Below are positions 23,311 to 33,725 of a stretch of 64,000 bases of DNA, piece after piece (within the stretch, counting starts at the first letter, position 1; every line of letters begins with the position of its first letter). A program made the translations under genes and the position numbers. The notes beneath the pieces are model-generated. The model saw only the letters and a program-made list of their open reading frames with translations. It was not told the DNA's origin and searched no databases. Source of the stretch: Daucus carota subsp. sativus (taxonomy: Eukaryota > Streptophyta > Magnoliopsida > Apiales > Apiaceae); the NCBI RefSeq assembly GCF_001625215.2, contig NC_030384.2:24478527-24542526 (forward strand), given 5' to 3'.

Positions 23311-24867
23311 TCCTGTGTTGATCATTCTATAACTAGCTTATTATTTACAAAGCTGATAACTTTTGTCTTGCTTCTACCAATGGATGCATCAGTTCACTAT
23401 TTTCTGGACTTGCTATGTAATACAATCATGATTATGGTTTCAGATTCCAGCCTTATTTTTCTATCATTTGTTGCATTGCTCATTGATATCTATTTTCTTC
23501 AAAACACAATCGGAATCGTGCAACACTTAACTCTGATACCATGTTGAGAACCAGTCCATCTAAATTCTTAAAGTGTTTAATATCCCAAATGGATCTTATG
23601 TTAAATTTCAACATTAGATACATAAAACCGAAAAAGAAAAGGCTGATATGATACTTCTTTGTGTCATAACTTTAGTTCAGAAGTAGCTGCAATCTCACTT
23701 TGAGTACTCAGCATCATTTTTTAAACTTTTCTTCCTAAGGCTAAGTGGCAAACCAGCTCTCAGACACAATGAAATCACTGAAACTAAATAGTAAATCAGA
23801 ATAAATCTATCAATACTAAATTATAATAAGTAAACCAGAATAATTTGTTTGTATCATTCTTAAATTACCATTTTCTCTATCTCTTTTAGAAAATAAATAA
23901 AAACTCTTATATAAATAATGAGAGACAGCCTAATATTTAGTCTTTTTTTTAATAATAGTGTATTGTACTCAGAATACAACACGAATTATGATGTAATTTT
24001 TCTTAACTATAATGTGTTGCAAGAGAAAGCAAGTCAATGTAACATATATAATATTTTTCTTCTTACAAGTAAAGAGTTAAAAAAATATGACTTAAAATTA
24101 ATCAAAAATCATATTAACACATATTAATATTAGGGAAATATTTATAGGTAGATGATGAAAATGTTTCTTATTAATACTACAAATTAATTGACGATTTATA
24201 AAGAATATTGTAAAATTTAAATTTCTAAAAGAAAATATAATCAATGCGGTTATTAATAGTCCATAGAATGTCAATTATGATGTTCAAAATTAAATTATAA
24301 ATAACAAATTTCGAAGTATATACTCGCCTTGAGGCTAGTGGTTGTGGGTGTAACACATAAATAAATAAAATTGTACATAGATCATGATGCTAAGTTTTTA
24401 AAATCTACAAATTCGTTATAATTTTAGTGTCAGAAGTAGAGAAGACTCGTCTTAGAGGCCGTTTGGCTCAACTTATTTATCATAAATAAAGTACATTAAA
24501 GTCTATTTGTTTCTAAAATAAACTCTTGTTTTTTTCCCGGTAATGAATATTAAAAACCTTCTTTAACATTAATATTCAAAAACATTATAAAAATACACAT
24601 TTAAAAAAAAATAAGTCCTTGATAAGCCCTTTAGTACCGAAAGATTCAGCAGCAGAAGAAGAAAGATGGTTTTATTGTTTCTGTAAACGAAAACTGTACA
24701 TGAGACATTATTTCCGTGTTGCATCACCATGGAAACTTCCTTTGTAGGTGCATCAACTAGGTTTGCGTAGAACTGAGAATCGTTCGTGGTTTGGTGTATT
24801 TTCATGCAGAACTGAGAATCGTTCGTAATTTCGTGTATTTTCTTGTTTCGTGTCACATTATTCAGTA
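23311..24867. other. Intergenic, no gene recognised
   Basis: PP2 3' flank followed by AT-rich sequence. A minus-strand ORF at 24569-24961 (130 codons) has no recognisable domain and overlaps the duplicated block described next, so I do not call it a gene. Confidence 0.4.
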
Positions 24868-25262
24868 GTTGGTTGCCGCGTTTGGTAAAGTGCTTTGAGA
24901 AATTAGCCATAGGCCCTAGCAACACGAAAAGATTATGAATGCATAGTAGATTTGGGGTCATATTGTTCCAAAGTTGATGCGCAAGACAGAATGTTTCCGC
25001 GTTGAAAAGTCGAAAGAGCCAGAGAGGAGGGATGAATTTTAACGGGCCCTAGTGTTTATACTCCACACATTCTACGAATTAATACTTCAGCAGGTGCATC
25101 AACTAGGTTTTGAGCAAGTAGTTGGGTGACGCGTTTAGTTAAGTGCTTTGAAAAATTAGCCATAGGCCCTAATGAAAAGATTATCAATGCATAGTAGATT
25201 TGGGGTTATATTTTTCCAACGTTAATGTGTAAGCAAGAATGTTTTCGTGTTAAAAAAGTTTA
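24868..25262. repeat. Direct duplication of a ~145-bp block
   Basis: Two related blocks, about 24868-25010 and 25118-25262, share in order GTGCTTTGA, AAATTAGCCATAGGCCCTA, AAAAGATTAT, AATGCATAGTAGATTTGGGG and AATGTTTTCGTGTT-like ends. The second runs straight into the tandem array at 25231. Similarity by eye is roughly 80-85%, so the duplication is not recent. Confidence 0.7.
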
Positions 25263-25435
25263 CAGACAAGAACAAAGGGTCGAAACTACCTGTAGATTAA
25301 GCAAGAATGTTTCCGTGTGAAAAAAGTTTATAGACAAAGAACAAAGGGTCGGAACTACCTGTAGATTAAGCAAGAATGTTTCCGTGTTAAAAAAGTTTAC
25401 AGACAAGAACAAAAGGTCTAAACTACCTGTAGATT
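25231..25435. repeat. Three tandem copies of a 68-69-bp unit upstream of the NLR
   Basis: Units at 25231-25298, 25299-25367 and 25368-25435. Each begins AAGCAAGAATGTTT and ends CTACCTGTAGATT, with AAAGTTTA-AGACAA-GAACAAA in the middle; differences are few. The array ends about 280 bp before the NLR start codon, so it may fall in its promoter. A Pol II promoter for the NLR is plausible near 25553 (CACTATATAAATTTATT), by sequence only. Confidence 0.85.
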
Positions 25436-25712
25436 ACGGAAAGAGGATCCAACATGTTAGACTATTTTTTTAGCCGTGTTGTGGAAAATGCATAGAAATT
25501 CACATAAGGGTCCTATTTCACCAACTGAAATAATACCTTGTACAGGCAGGCACTATATAAATTTATTAACTCAAGAACAGAAAACCAAAACAAAAATTCC
25601 AGTGAACATTGGTTTTTGTAAGAAAAATTTCTATTGCCTGTTGTTGAGTCACTGAATTTAGTCTTGCTTTCATTTGGCTATTCTACAAGTCACTGAATCG
25701 GAAAAGACAGCT

Positions 25713-26699
25713 ATGGCTGAGATACTAGTATCAGTGATTGCAGAACCCATAGTGGGGAAAGTCATTGATCTTGCAGCTTCCTTCATAGCAAGTCAGATTG
25801 ATCTGCTGCGGCATCTCAAAGGTGATGTAGGGAAGCTCAAAAGTAAGCTGACCATGATTCATAATGTGCTGAAAGATGCTGAGGAGAAGCAAACAGGGTC
25901 TCATCAGCTGAGAGATTGGCTCCAAAAGCTTCAAGAAGCATCTTATGATGCAGAGGACTTGCTGGAAATGTTTGAAACTGAAGCCCTGTTGTTGCAGAAG
26001 AAAAAGGAGGCAACAAAGCTGCCACTTATTCCCAGGGAAGCTTTCTGGAAACATAGTTCTGCAGGAAAGATCAAGAAGCTTTTATCAAGGTTGGAAGATA
26101 TTGCAAGAGAGAAAAATGACTTCGGCCTTGAAAATATTCATGCTGATGTTCCTTCTTATGATAGAACAACGACTTCGTTTGTGAACGAAACTGATGTTGT
26201 TGGTAGAGAAGAGGACATGAAAAAAATCAGTGACATGCTTTTATCTGAGGAACTCAACAGCCAAGGAGGAATATCCGTGATTCCCATAATTGCAATGGGA
26301 GGGATGGGGAAGACAACTCTTGCTCAATCAATCTACAACAATGAAACAATTCAAAGCCATTTTAAGGTTGTGATGTGGGCGTGTGTTGGCTACAAGTTTG
26401 ACATTAAAAGCGTACTAAAAGAGATGATAGAAACTCATTCCAAGATGAAGGTAGCTGAATTAGATGAGTTACCTCTTCACCTGTTGGAGTCTCGCTTGCT
26501 TAATGTTATCTCAACAAATTGCATTCTGGTAGTTTTAGATGATGTCTGGTCTGTGAATTACGATGACTATGAGAAGCTAGAGAGGCTGCTAAAAAGTGCA
26601 GGGAAAGGTTCTAGAGTTTTGATTACAAGTCGAGACAGTGGGGTTTTCTCTCTCAACTCTTCACAACCTGATTTTAAGATGCCAAGTAGGAGATCGTGA
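25713..26699 (+). pseudogene. Truncated CC-NB-ARC resistance protein (RGA-like CNL)
   Basis: The reading frame encodes 328 residues of a coiled-coil NLR, an intracellular immune receptor class. The coiled coil spans residues 1-~130, with the EDVID-like motif DAEDLLEMFE near 79-88. NB-ARC follows: VGREEDMKKI (163-172), P-loop GGMGKTT (196-202), RNBS-A (FKVVMWACVGYKFD), kinase-2 LVVLDDVW (272-279) and RNBS-B GSRVLITSR (299-307). It then leaves homology and stops about 20 residues later. GLPL, MHD and all LRRs are missing. The break coincides with the start of an oppositely oriented NB-ARC scrap (26700-26951). Loss of ARC2 and LRR argues against a normal receptor, but the open frame is long and clean. 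It could be expressed as a short CC-NB protein, or simply be a young truncation. Confidence 0.82.
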
Positions 26700-26951
26700 G
26701 TCACAGTTGTCCAGACACGAATGTAGAAATGATATACAATTAAAGGTTCATTAAAAAATTTTCTGACCAAAGTAGTCTTACCTAGTCCAACCATGCCAAT
26801 TGCCAACAACTGAAACAAAATGAAACTGATTTATCCCTCCCATAAGTTGCTCAACCAGTTTCCTTGCATCATCCTCAAAACCAACCACAGTTTGGCTTCC
26901 TGCATCATTTTGACTCATCACCTTCTGTATATTGCATTCCGAAGGTTCCAT
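26700..26951 (-). pseudogene. Reverse-strand NB-ARC fragment, R1-like CNL
   Basis: Read on the minus strand from 26951, the sequence gives TVVGFEDDARKLVEQLMGG and then, after a frameshift near 26815, GMVGLGKTTLVRKFFNEP and YHFYIRVWTTV. This is the VVGFED linker, P-loop and RNBS-A of a CNL of the R1/Rpi-like group, different from the RGA-like fragment next to it. It ends where the plus-strand truncated NLR ends, so the two are joined head-on at about 26697. Frameshifted and without flanking domains: a pseudogene fragment. Confidence 0.78.
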
Positions 26952-28563
26952 TTTCAGATGTTATGCATATCTGATTGGTAATAACCTTCTCTTCTGCGTG
27001 TATTTTGGGTATTCGACTTGATCAGGATCCAAAAAAAATCTGATCGAATTGCCTGCCTTGCTTACTCAGTGTCTCTTGGCAAAAGGTGCATCAGGCGTGC
27101 TTCCTATGTTGTCTTTTCTGGTGTTGTATCCACTTTCTTGTGTTAAATTTGATTCTATTTTAATCTTCCAGATTTATATAAAGGGTAAAAGAATTTACGG
27201 TAAAGAACTTCTCTAGCAGACTAATCTCATAAAATTTATAAATTTAACAATCTCTACATAATTTCATTCACGGATGAAAAGATCACGAAAATATAAGTAA
27301 AGTAGTATACAAAATTTCATTACTTGAAGAAAATTATTCCATAGTATTACGTTATCCTGAATAAAAATATCAAACTCAAAATTCTAGTTAGGATTCTTGT
27401 ATAAATTTTTGTAATTCTGATAGTTGTACTTTGAAATTAATATTAGATGAATTTAGCATACAATACATGGCTATCTATCCTGAAAATAAAACTATTGAGA
27501 ATTAATATTAGTGAAATTTAAATTCTCACCAGCATCAGCAGTCCAGCAAGTAGCTCTAGGAACAGCAGGAATAGCAGCTTGAACCCCTGTTCCACTAAGC
27601 ATCAGGAATTTGGCTGCTCCCCTGATTAGTTCCGCCAAGAGCAGGAGTGGAGTAATCTGCATAATCAGATAATGTCAAATACCTACTCACTGAAATACAC
27701 CTAATCAAGCCAACACAATAAACTATCTAATCACTCTATATCCTACTAATATCAACACAGATATACAACACATTTAACCAGTATCAACACAGATATAGAA
27801 TGAAACTAATTATGCATACTTCACGGGAGTAATAAACAACATATATCCGTAAACAGAAACCAAAAGTTAAATTTGGAGCCAACAATTTTTTCATTTATTA
27901 AAATTATTCATTTACCGAGATTAAAATTTCAATTTGAGCACAACATACCAAATATGTTTGGTTTAGTTTTGATTTATACAACGGATATAAGAAAGTGAAA
28001 AAACCAAAATGTGATGCAAAAAATGCCATCGTTACAACGGTTGCTTCAGTTCAGAGAGGAAATCTGCGGGGATAAAACCTGATTGATGCAATTCATATCA
28101 ATTCTTACCCTAAATAGCTTTCAAGTAAGCAAACAAAAATATTTGTAACCAACAAACAATAAGTTGGGAAAATAAAGAGTTAATTATTTTAAACAAAAGC
28201 AAAAATCAGCAAAATATAGAATTGCTAGAAAAAAGAAAATTAGAAGGAAAATTTTGAGAGATGCCACATCATTTCCTGATATCCTCCTTTATATAAACCA
28301 TGAACTATTAAAGAATCACTCAATCGTAAATCAAGAATGTGACAATAAAAAAGACAGCATATGACTAATGAGTATGGTAACTCAATCCCAGTTATGACCT
28401 CTAGAAGAACCAAGTGCAAGACAAAATGACAAGAGCAAAGGTACCAATAAAGGGTGTCATATCTGCAAAGCTTAGCATAGTGGATACCTCTTTTGGTGGC
28501 AAGAGATTAATGATTTAAGCGTCCACAGAGATTTGTGTGAGACTAAAAGTAGCAGGAAGTTAC
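26952..28563. other. Intergenic; possible minus-strand exon remnant at 27530-27660
   Basis: Mostly AT-rich. On the minus strand 27660-27531 is GC-richer and framed like an exon (acceptor-like TATGCAG, donor-like GCTG/GTGAGAA). It contains in-frame stops in two frames, and the open frame shows no family I recognise. It could be another gene scrap. The rest holds no gene that I can see. Confidence 0.35.
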
Positions 28564-28782
28564 ATTGAATGGCCGAATCAGATCAAGAGCATGATCATAG
28601 TATGGAACTTGGTTGCTTAAACCGCATAAATTAAAATCATCCTGAATATAATCCTCATCAACTTTACAAAAGAATTCATTTCCCCGCAAACTGCAAAAGC
28701 TAGAAATCCATGATGAGTCTACCCCATTAGAACCGCTAACACCTGATTCCTCGCTGTTGGTTTCAGATTCCTCTAATGTACA
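28564..28782 (-). pseudogene. Casein kinase 2 regulatory (beta) subunit fragment
   Basis: The minus strand encodes [39 protein letters not shown] and [18 protein letters not shown]. This matches the start of the conserved CK2-beta core (SWISWFC, [23 protein letters not shown]). CK2-beta normally continues through a zinc finger (CPxxxC...CPxC) for about 150 further residues; none of this follows. The upstream acidic, Ser-rich segment is only partly kept. It is a one- to two-exon fragment surrounded by transposon-like DNA and appears non-functional. Two substitutions relative to the usual motif (W to S, E to K) fit decay. Confidence 0.8.
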
Positions 28783-29858
28783 TGTACTGTAAATGAATAC
28801 TTTAATTGTTGGAAACATTTCTAAAATATCACATTTCTAAAATATCCGAAAATGAAAAGGCTGCAAACATACAAACGCCATCATAACAACAAAGAAAGTG
28901 CGCAATTAGATTCTTCAAAAGAAATTAAAAAGACCAAAATAAACATGTATCACATAACAGATTCAGTCATTATCACAATAAACTCTCAAATTAGCACAGT
29001 TTTCAGGCTAAGTACACGATTTAAGCAGACCGAAAGATAGATGACCAAGCCAAGGTTTTTATATAAAGCATCAAATAATTTTGTTTCAAAATATGAATAT
29101 TTCTCAACTTTCTTGTGAGTAGCGAAATTTGAACTCCAAAATGGACCCCAATTACTCCCACACAACTCAAGAAGTCATTCATAATCTCCTAATATATAAA
29201 ATTAAACTAAAAAATGAATGTTGATAAAAAAAAAAATGACTGCCTACATAAATATAGATCAAAACACCAACATTAATTGGGCATCAAAACAGAGTTCGAT
29301 AAACTAATTTTACCGTAACCTCTTAATAGTGATGCATGTCTTATAAGTTATATCCATCAGATTGAACACAAAAACTATAATATTTAATTTTATTGGTGAA
29401 TTCATACATACTTTTCCGGAGCATTGTAAGCATCTGAATCAGTACAAAACGCTTTAACTAATCAAAATGATTCCTAATCCAAAAAATAAAAATTGAAAAA
29501 AATACGATCCCACAATAAAAGATTAAGGTGGCACGTTCGATGATTGATTGGCATACTGTAAATTTCTTCAAATTCTATACATGTAATTAAACAATTTATC
29601 CGATAAGTAATGGGCAATCAAAAATATATGTATCTTACCTCCTACAAAAGATGAACGTGGCAGTAAAAGTTGATATATTCAGAAACCACAATCTTTAGAA
29701 AGAAGGCCCTCATCCTCAAAAAATAGGCAATAATGGACAAAATAACGTTATTGCAGAAAAAGGGCCCCATTAACATTTAGTGACGTTTTTCTAGTTTCGT
29801 TATTCTATTTAACTGGAAAGCTACACGATGTTCCGTTTAAGTTTTTATATTAAAAAAA
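28783..29858. other. Intergenic, no gene recognised
   Basis: AT-rich, low-complexity DNA with no long ORF. Nothing recognisable up to the Helitron-type terminus at 29859. Confidence 0.4.
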
Positions 29859-29890
29859 CTAGGTGAGAAAACGCGCTTCGCGCGTTTGTG
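29859..29890 (-). mobile_element. Helitron-type 3' terminus, minus orientation
   Basis: On the minus strand the sequence reads a GC hairpin (CGCGCGAAGCGCG, plus-strand 29872-29884), 9 bases, then CTAG followed by T. A short GC stem-loop about 10 bases before CTRR at an A/T insertion site is the Helitron 3' signature. The 5' end of this element must lie to the right; I could not fix it because of the repeats at 30951-35155. Confidence 0.7.
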
Positions 29891-30396
29891 AAATATTTTT
29901 TAAAAATATTTACAAGAAAAAGAATAAAATATACAAAACACATGATCAGAGTAAATACAAAACTCAATGCCAAGATTAGAAGCAACTCAATTTTTGAATA
30001 TGTATGAACATACGTCAAAGAATAGATTTTGCCAATAAACTTATTATTGATCGGCAGGAGAAGTTAATACACAAAAGCTGATAAATTTTTTACGAATATG
30101 TCATTCCATTTTCAATATCTTAATCCATCAAATCACAATTTCAAAGGCATAATAAGTTACAGAGAAATAAAAATGGTGATTTTAACCTATTTCTTTTCCC
30201 ACCAAGATTAATTAGAATGAATTGCAGAATAGAATCCCGTTGAGTGGGAGAATGTTATGGTAATTCCAGAAAAGAAAAGGGAAAAAGATAGCAACATATC
30301 TAGTTGATACTCAACATTTGGAGCAGATAGTTGCAAGCCTTAGCAGCAGCGGCAATCAACTCATCCGCTGCTTAGTTCCATTTCAAGGTCTCCAGA

Positions 30397-30700
30397 TTAC
30401 CTTCCATTTTTCCTTTTGCTGACATTCTTATTCGGCACATATTTTCTTGTTGAGGATCCTGAAGAAATTGATAGTACAACATAATCGGGTGATCTTCTTG
30501 CAGTCAAACCTCCGGACTTGAGAGAAGGCACGAAGTTAAACAGATATTCGGATTCACTTGTGTCCCTGTAATAATAAATGATCCGCCTGACATCACTATA
30601 GAGTTTCGAAGAACAAAAGTCTTGAATCATCTGATCAAGTCCAAGACAACTAAGAAGCTCAATAGCTCTTTCACACTTTTCATCACTTACTCCAAAACTC
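30397..30700 (-). pseudogene. Unrecognised coding-like fragment
   Basis: The minus strand carries a stretch with coding-like composition: CERAIELLSCLGLDQMIQDF, then SSKLYSDVRRIIYYYRDTSE, LFNFVPSLKSGG and a basic end (NKNVSKRKNGR). The open frame is 77 codons from the first ATG and extends upstream to about 30700, where frames break. I do not recognise the family. It lies inside the DNA bounded by the minus-strand Helitron terminus, so it may be captured host sequence. Confidence 0.4.
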
Positions 30701-30950
30701 CCTTGGCAAAATCTAGATCCCCATCTGCCTAACTATGGCCTTCCATATGTTGTGCAATACTGTGAAGCAACCGTAGATCCATATCTCCCATTGACGGAAA
30801 GAAGATGCCCGAAACCATTACAATGAATCAACCCATATAAAAGATGAGTGATGAACGAAAAATAAACAAACCAAATAATCCATGGTTGAAAATGAAATAC
30901 GAAGATGATGAAACACTATAAATTTTTAAGAATCTATATCTATCTATATA

Positions 30951-31232
30951 CCTATATAAAGGAAAATCCTAGGCGGCTGACGTGGCATAGCAAATTACTC
31001 CTGAATCATTATTAAAAATAAAAAGAATCCTAGCTACCAGGAGATCATAACTAAAGTTAATGATTGAACTTAATGATGATCGTTTGGAATTCTCAGAAGG
31101 TTTTAACGGGAGCTTTTAATTAGAGTGCGAGTAATTGTTTGATAACACAGTAGAGGGGCTCAAAAAACAGAGAAATGAGTTAGAAGAGTGCGAGTAATTT
31201 GCTATGCCATGTCAGCCGCCTAGGATTTTCCT
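30951..31232. repeat. ~285-bp repeat with inverted ends, copy 1
   Basis: Begins CCTATATAAAGGAAAATCC and ends GGATTTTCCTT. The first ~50 bases (through GGCGGCTGACGTGGCATAG) are the inverse of the last ~50, apart from a T for C in CATGTCAGCC. It is almost identical, in the same orientation, to 34866-35155, which retains the full right end. The TATAAAGG and TGACGTGGCA words also occur at the 5' ends of many plant Helitrons, so it may be a Helitron-derived terminal module. A fold-back MITE is the alternative. Confidence 0.75.
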
Positions 31233-32199
31233 TCTATATCTTTATATCTTTATATTTATTTAAAGGAGGTTCTCAGCAGGATGACATGGCATGCTTGAGA
31301 GTCCTTCCTTCAAATTCTCCTTTTTTCTGGACTTTTGCATTTTATTAATTAAATCTTTTTCTTAAAACTGAGAGCTATAAAGATCTAACGAAAAGTTAAT
31401 GACCTCTTTTTACATTTGTGTCTTTTTAGTGTCTTTCTTTGCGCCCGAGATAGCTTTTTCACTTGCAGAGCTCCCATCTCAATATCAGCCGGAGCTTCCG
31501 CCATGCATGTAGGTATTTTTTAATCATTTTTTGTATTTATCATCCATCCATAATGCTGATAAATTACTCAGTAATTTTTTGGGTGTTTTTTAAAGGCCAT
31601 CTGAGTTGTTGTTTGTGAATACGTCGCAGCACGGAGTCGGCCAGACCTCTAATCGCACCTTCGCTCGCCGTCTCGCCCCTTCTGAGGTATCTCGATAATT
31701 TGATGGAATAATGTATTTTAGAGTTGCATTGTTGGTTTTGATAAATTGATTAAAGTGTACTTGTAGCGTCCTGTGAATGTGAGTTGTGATTAATTGTTTT
31801 GCATTTATATTTCAGTGATGAATGTTCGACTTGATTATGATTTAAACCTCTAAGATTGTGTATACTTGTGTTTTTACTTATTAGTTTGCGTTTAATTAAC
31901 CACAGTTTGGTGTGTGGTTTGTCTATTTAGTCCTTCTCTTTGGGAAATGTTAGAATGTTATTTTTGTTGTTTTAATGTCAAGAAGTTGTGAATTAATGTT
32001 TCCCGGTCATTGAGAGGTTCCATGTGTTACTAATACTGTTTTTTTGGTTACAGGGGAATTTTAATTATTGGAGGCTACTGTTTTTTCACTCTGATACATA
32101 CTTTCAAGCCGAAATGACCTTCGTTTGGCAGATGGAAATCATTTTGGACAGCTGTCACGGAAAAGGCTCATTTAGTGGATTAGAGGTGAGAAAGATGAT

Positions 32200-32640
32200 T
32201 ATGTGACTTATCTGCAACATGTTAGATTCTGTTACTTATAGTGCCAAATATGAAGCTACAGGTGAGCTTAATCATGTTAAAGAGATCATTGAGTGGGGAA
32301 CTGATTATTTTCCCAAGACTTCTAATTCTACCGGTCACAGCATATACCGAACTGCGGCACAGGTAAGTAATATCTGTATATTGGTTTATTCAGTTACTAC
32401 CTTATGAATAATTGATGATAGACTACTCTTTCATGCTTGAAGTAATTGTGGATGTCAGATTATGTAGAAATAATCTATGAGGAATCAAATAAAAACATTT
32501 CTTTCTCTATTAGACAAGTAGGATCGGGTCAAATCTCAGCTGGAAGTACAATAGCTACTCAGACCTTGCTGCCCACATTGCAGCTGCTTTGGCTTCTGGA
32601 ACAATTATTTTCAAGCACAATAAAGCTTATTACAAATCAA
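32200..32640 (+). pseudogene. KORRIGAN-type endo-1,4-beta-glucanase (GH9) fragment
   Basis: Two exon-like pieces match the membrane-anchored GH9 enzymes of cellulose synthesis. First, VTYSAKYEATGELNHVKEII, EWGTDYFPKTSNST and IYRTAAQ, ending at a GT donor (about 32362). Then, after an intron (to about 32512), QVGSGQISAGST and, in another frame, YSDLAAHIAAALASGTIIFK plus HNKAYY. The family reads YSAKYEAAGEL, IKWGTDYFLKTFNS, QVGSGDTSGGST and CSDLAAEMAAALASASIVFK. About 20 residues between GGST and the SDLAAE block are missing and the frame shifts, and the catalytic Asp/Glu of GH9 are absent. This is captured, decayed exon sequence in a Helitron-like element, not a gene. Retained intron structure shows capture at the DNA level. 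Confidence 0.8.
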
Positions 32641-33374
32641 ACATTTAGTTATAAATATAATTCGCTGATTATTAAATTATAATGGCATGTTTGCAGAAGA
32701 GGGGATTTGGGTTTTTCATGCTGCTTGAGGCCATCTTCTGACTTGTGAGAAACCAGTGACAAAGAAGAGCGATGGTAGAGATTCTTGAGAGGATGACGTG
32801 GAATCTTTCAAGCCTTTCCACCTAATTTTCCTATTTTTGTAATTTAATTAATTAACTCTTTATTTTTCCAGCAGCTTATTAATTGTGATATGCATTGGTT
32901 GACTTAGAGTGCTTTACAGTGGTTTTTGGTGCCATCTGCATAGCAATCGGGTGTGCTATGATTCTCTGTTTTAACATGGTGTCGTCCGCAAGGGGAGGCA
33001 TGGTCTTACATGCGACATCTGTTATACTGCAATAGTATGTGTTGTGTTAAAATGGATTTAGATGGTATGTGTTTAGTGCCTCGGCTGGGATCGGGTTCTG
33101 GTTTGCACACATGGCTGGAATTTACTGTCAGATTTTCCCCGATCCCATGGTTACAGTGTTATTTCTGGTCAACAGGTCTGCTATCTTTTGGATCTTTGTG
33201 TGATGCAAATGGTGCTGCAAAGTTCTTTTCAGGCCTGGGGGATGGTTGCGAGGTTAGTGCATCTTTATGCATATTTTTCCTTAATTTTAAAATTATATGA
33301 GGTGTCACTCTCATTTACTCAAAAACTAAGTCAATTAAATTAAAAAATAGCTAAATGTTTATTCACTCTCATGC

Positions 33375-33725
33375 TCAGAAACAAACCTGCTGGAAAAAAC
33401 TGCATCGGAGCCTTTGGACTCGATCATGAAACAGTTAGTGGAAAGTAATGGTCGATTGCATGATGCAGAATTTGAAATTGTTTCTCTTAAAGAAAAAGTG
33501 GGATTACTGGAAATATCAATAGAATCACAGAGAGGTGATCTTGAGATTTCAGAGCGTAGTCTTAATATGGCCAATGATCAAGCTTCTGAGATGGAAAAGA
33601 AGGTTGAACCTCTTAAGTATGAGTGTGGTACTTTGAAGTATGAAAAAATCCAGGCTTTAAACAATGATAAATTATTAGAAGACCTAGGAAATTCTCATCA
33701 TAAGGCATTTTTACTTGCTAACTAA
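33375..33725 (+). pseudogene. WEB-family coiled-coil protein fragment
   Basis: An open stretch of about 115 codons gives SIMKQLVESNGRLHDAEFEI, VSLKEKVGLLEISIESQRGD, LEISERSLNMANDQASEMEK and KVEPLKYECGTLKYEKIQAL followed by NNDKLLEDL. This heptad-rich sequence resembles plant WEB-family (DUF827) coiled-coil proteins linked to chloroplast movement, which run to several hundred residues. The start and the remaining coiled coil are missing, and the frame ends in TAA soon after homology fades. It lies on the same strand as the GH9 fragment in the Helitron-like element and is most simply a second captured fragment. Assignment is by remembered motif and could be to a related long coiled-coil family. 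Confidence 0.7.

Noticed and set aside
24569-24961. 130-codon minus-strand frame
   Set aside because: No domain, low-complexity end (LLLLLNLSVL), and it overlaps a duplicated non-coding block.
25231-25435. CRISPR-like array
   Set aside because: Units are contiguous with no unique spacers and the genome is eukaryotic; this is an ordinary tandem repeat.
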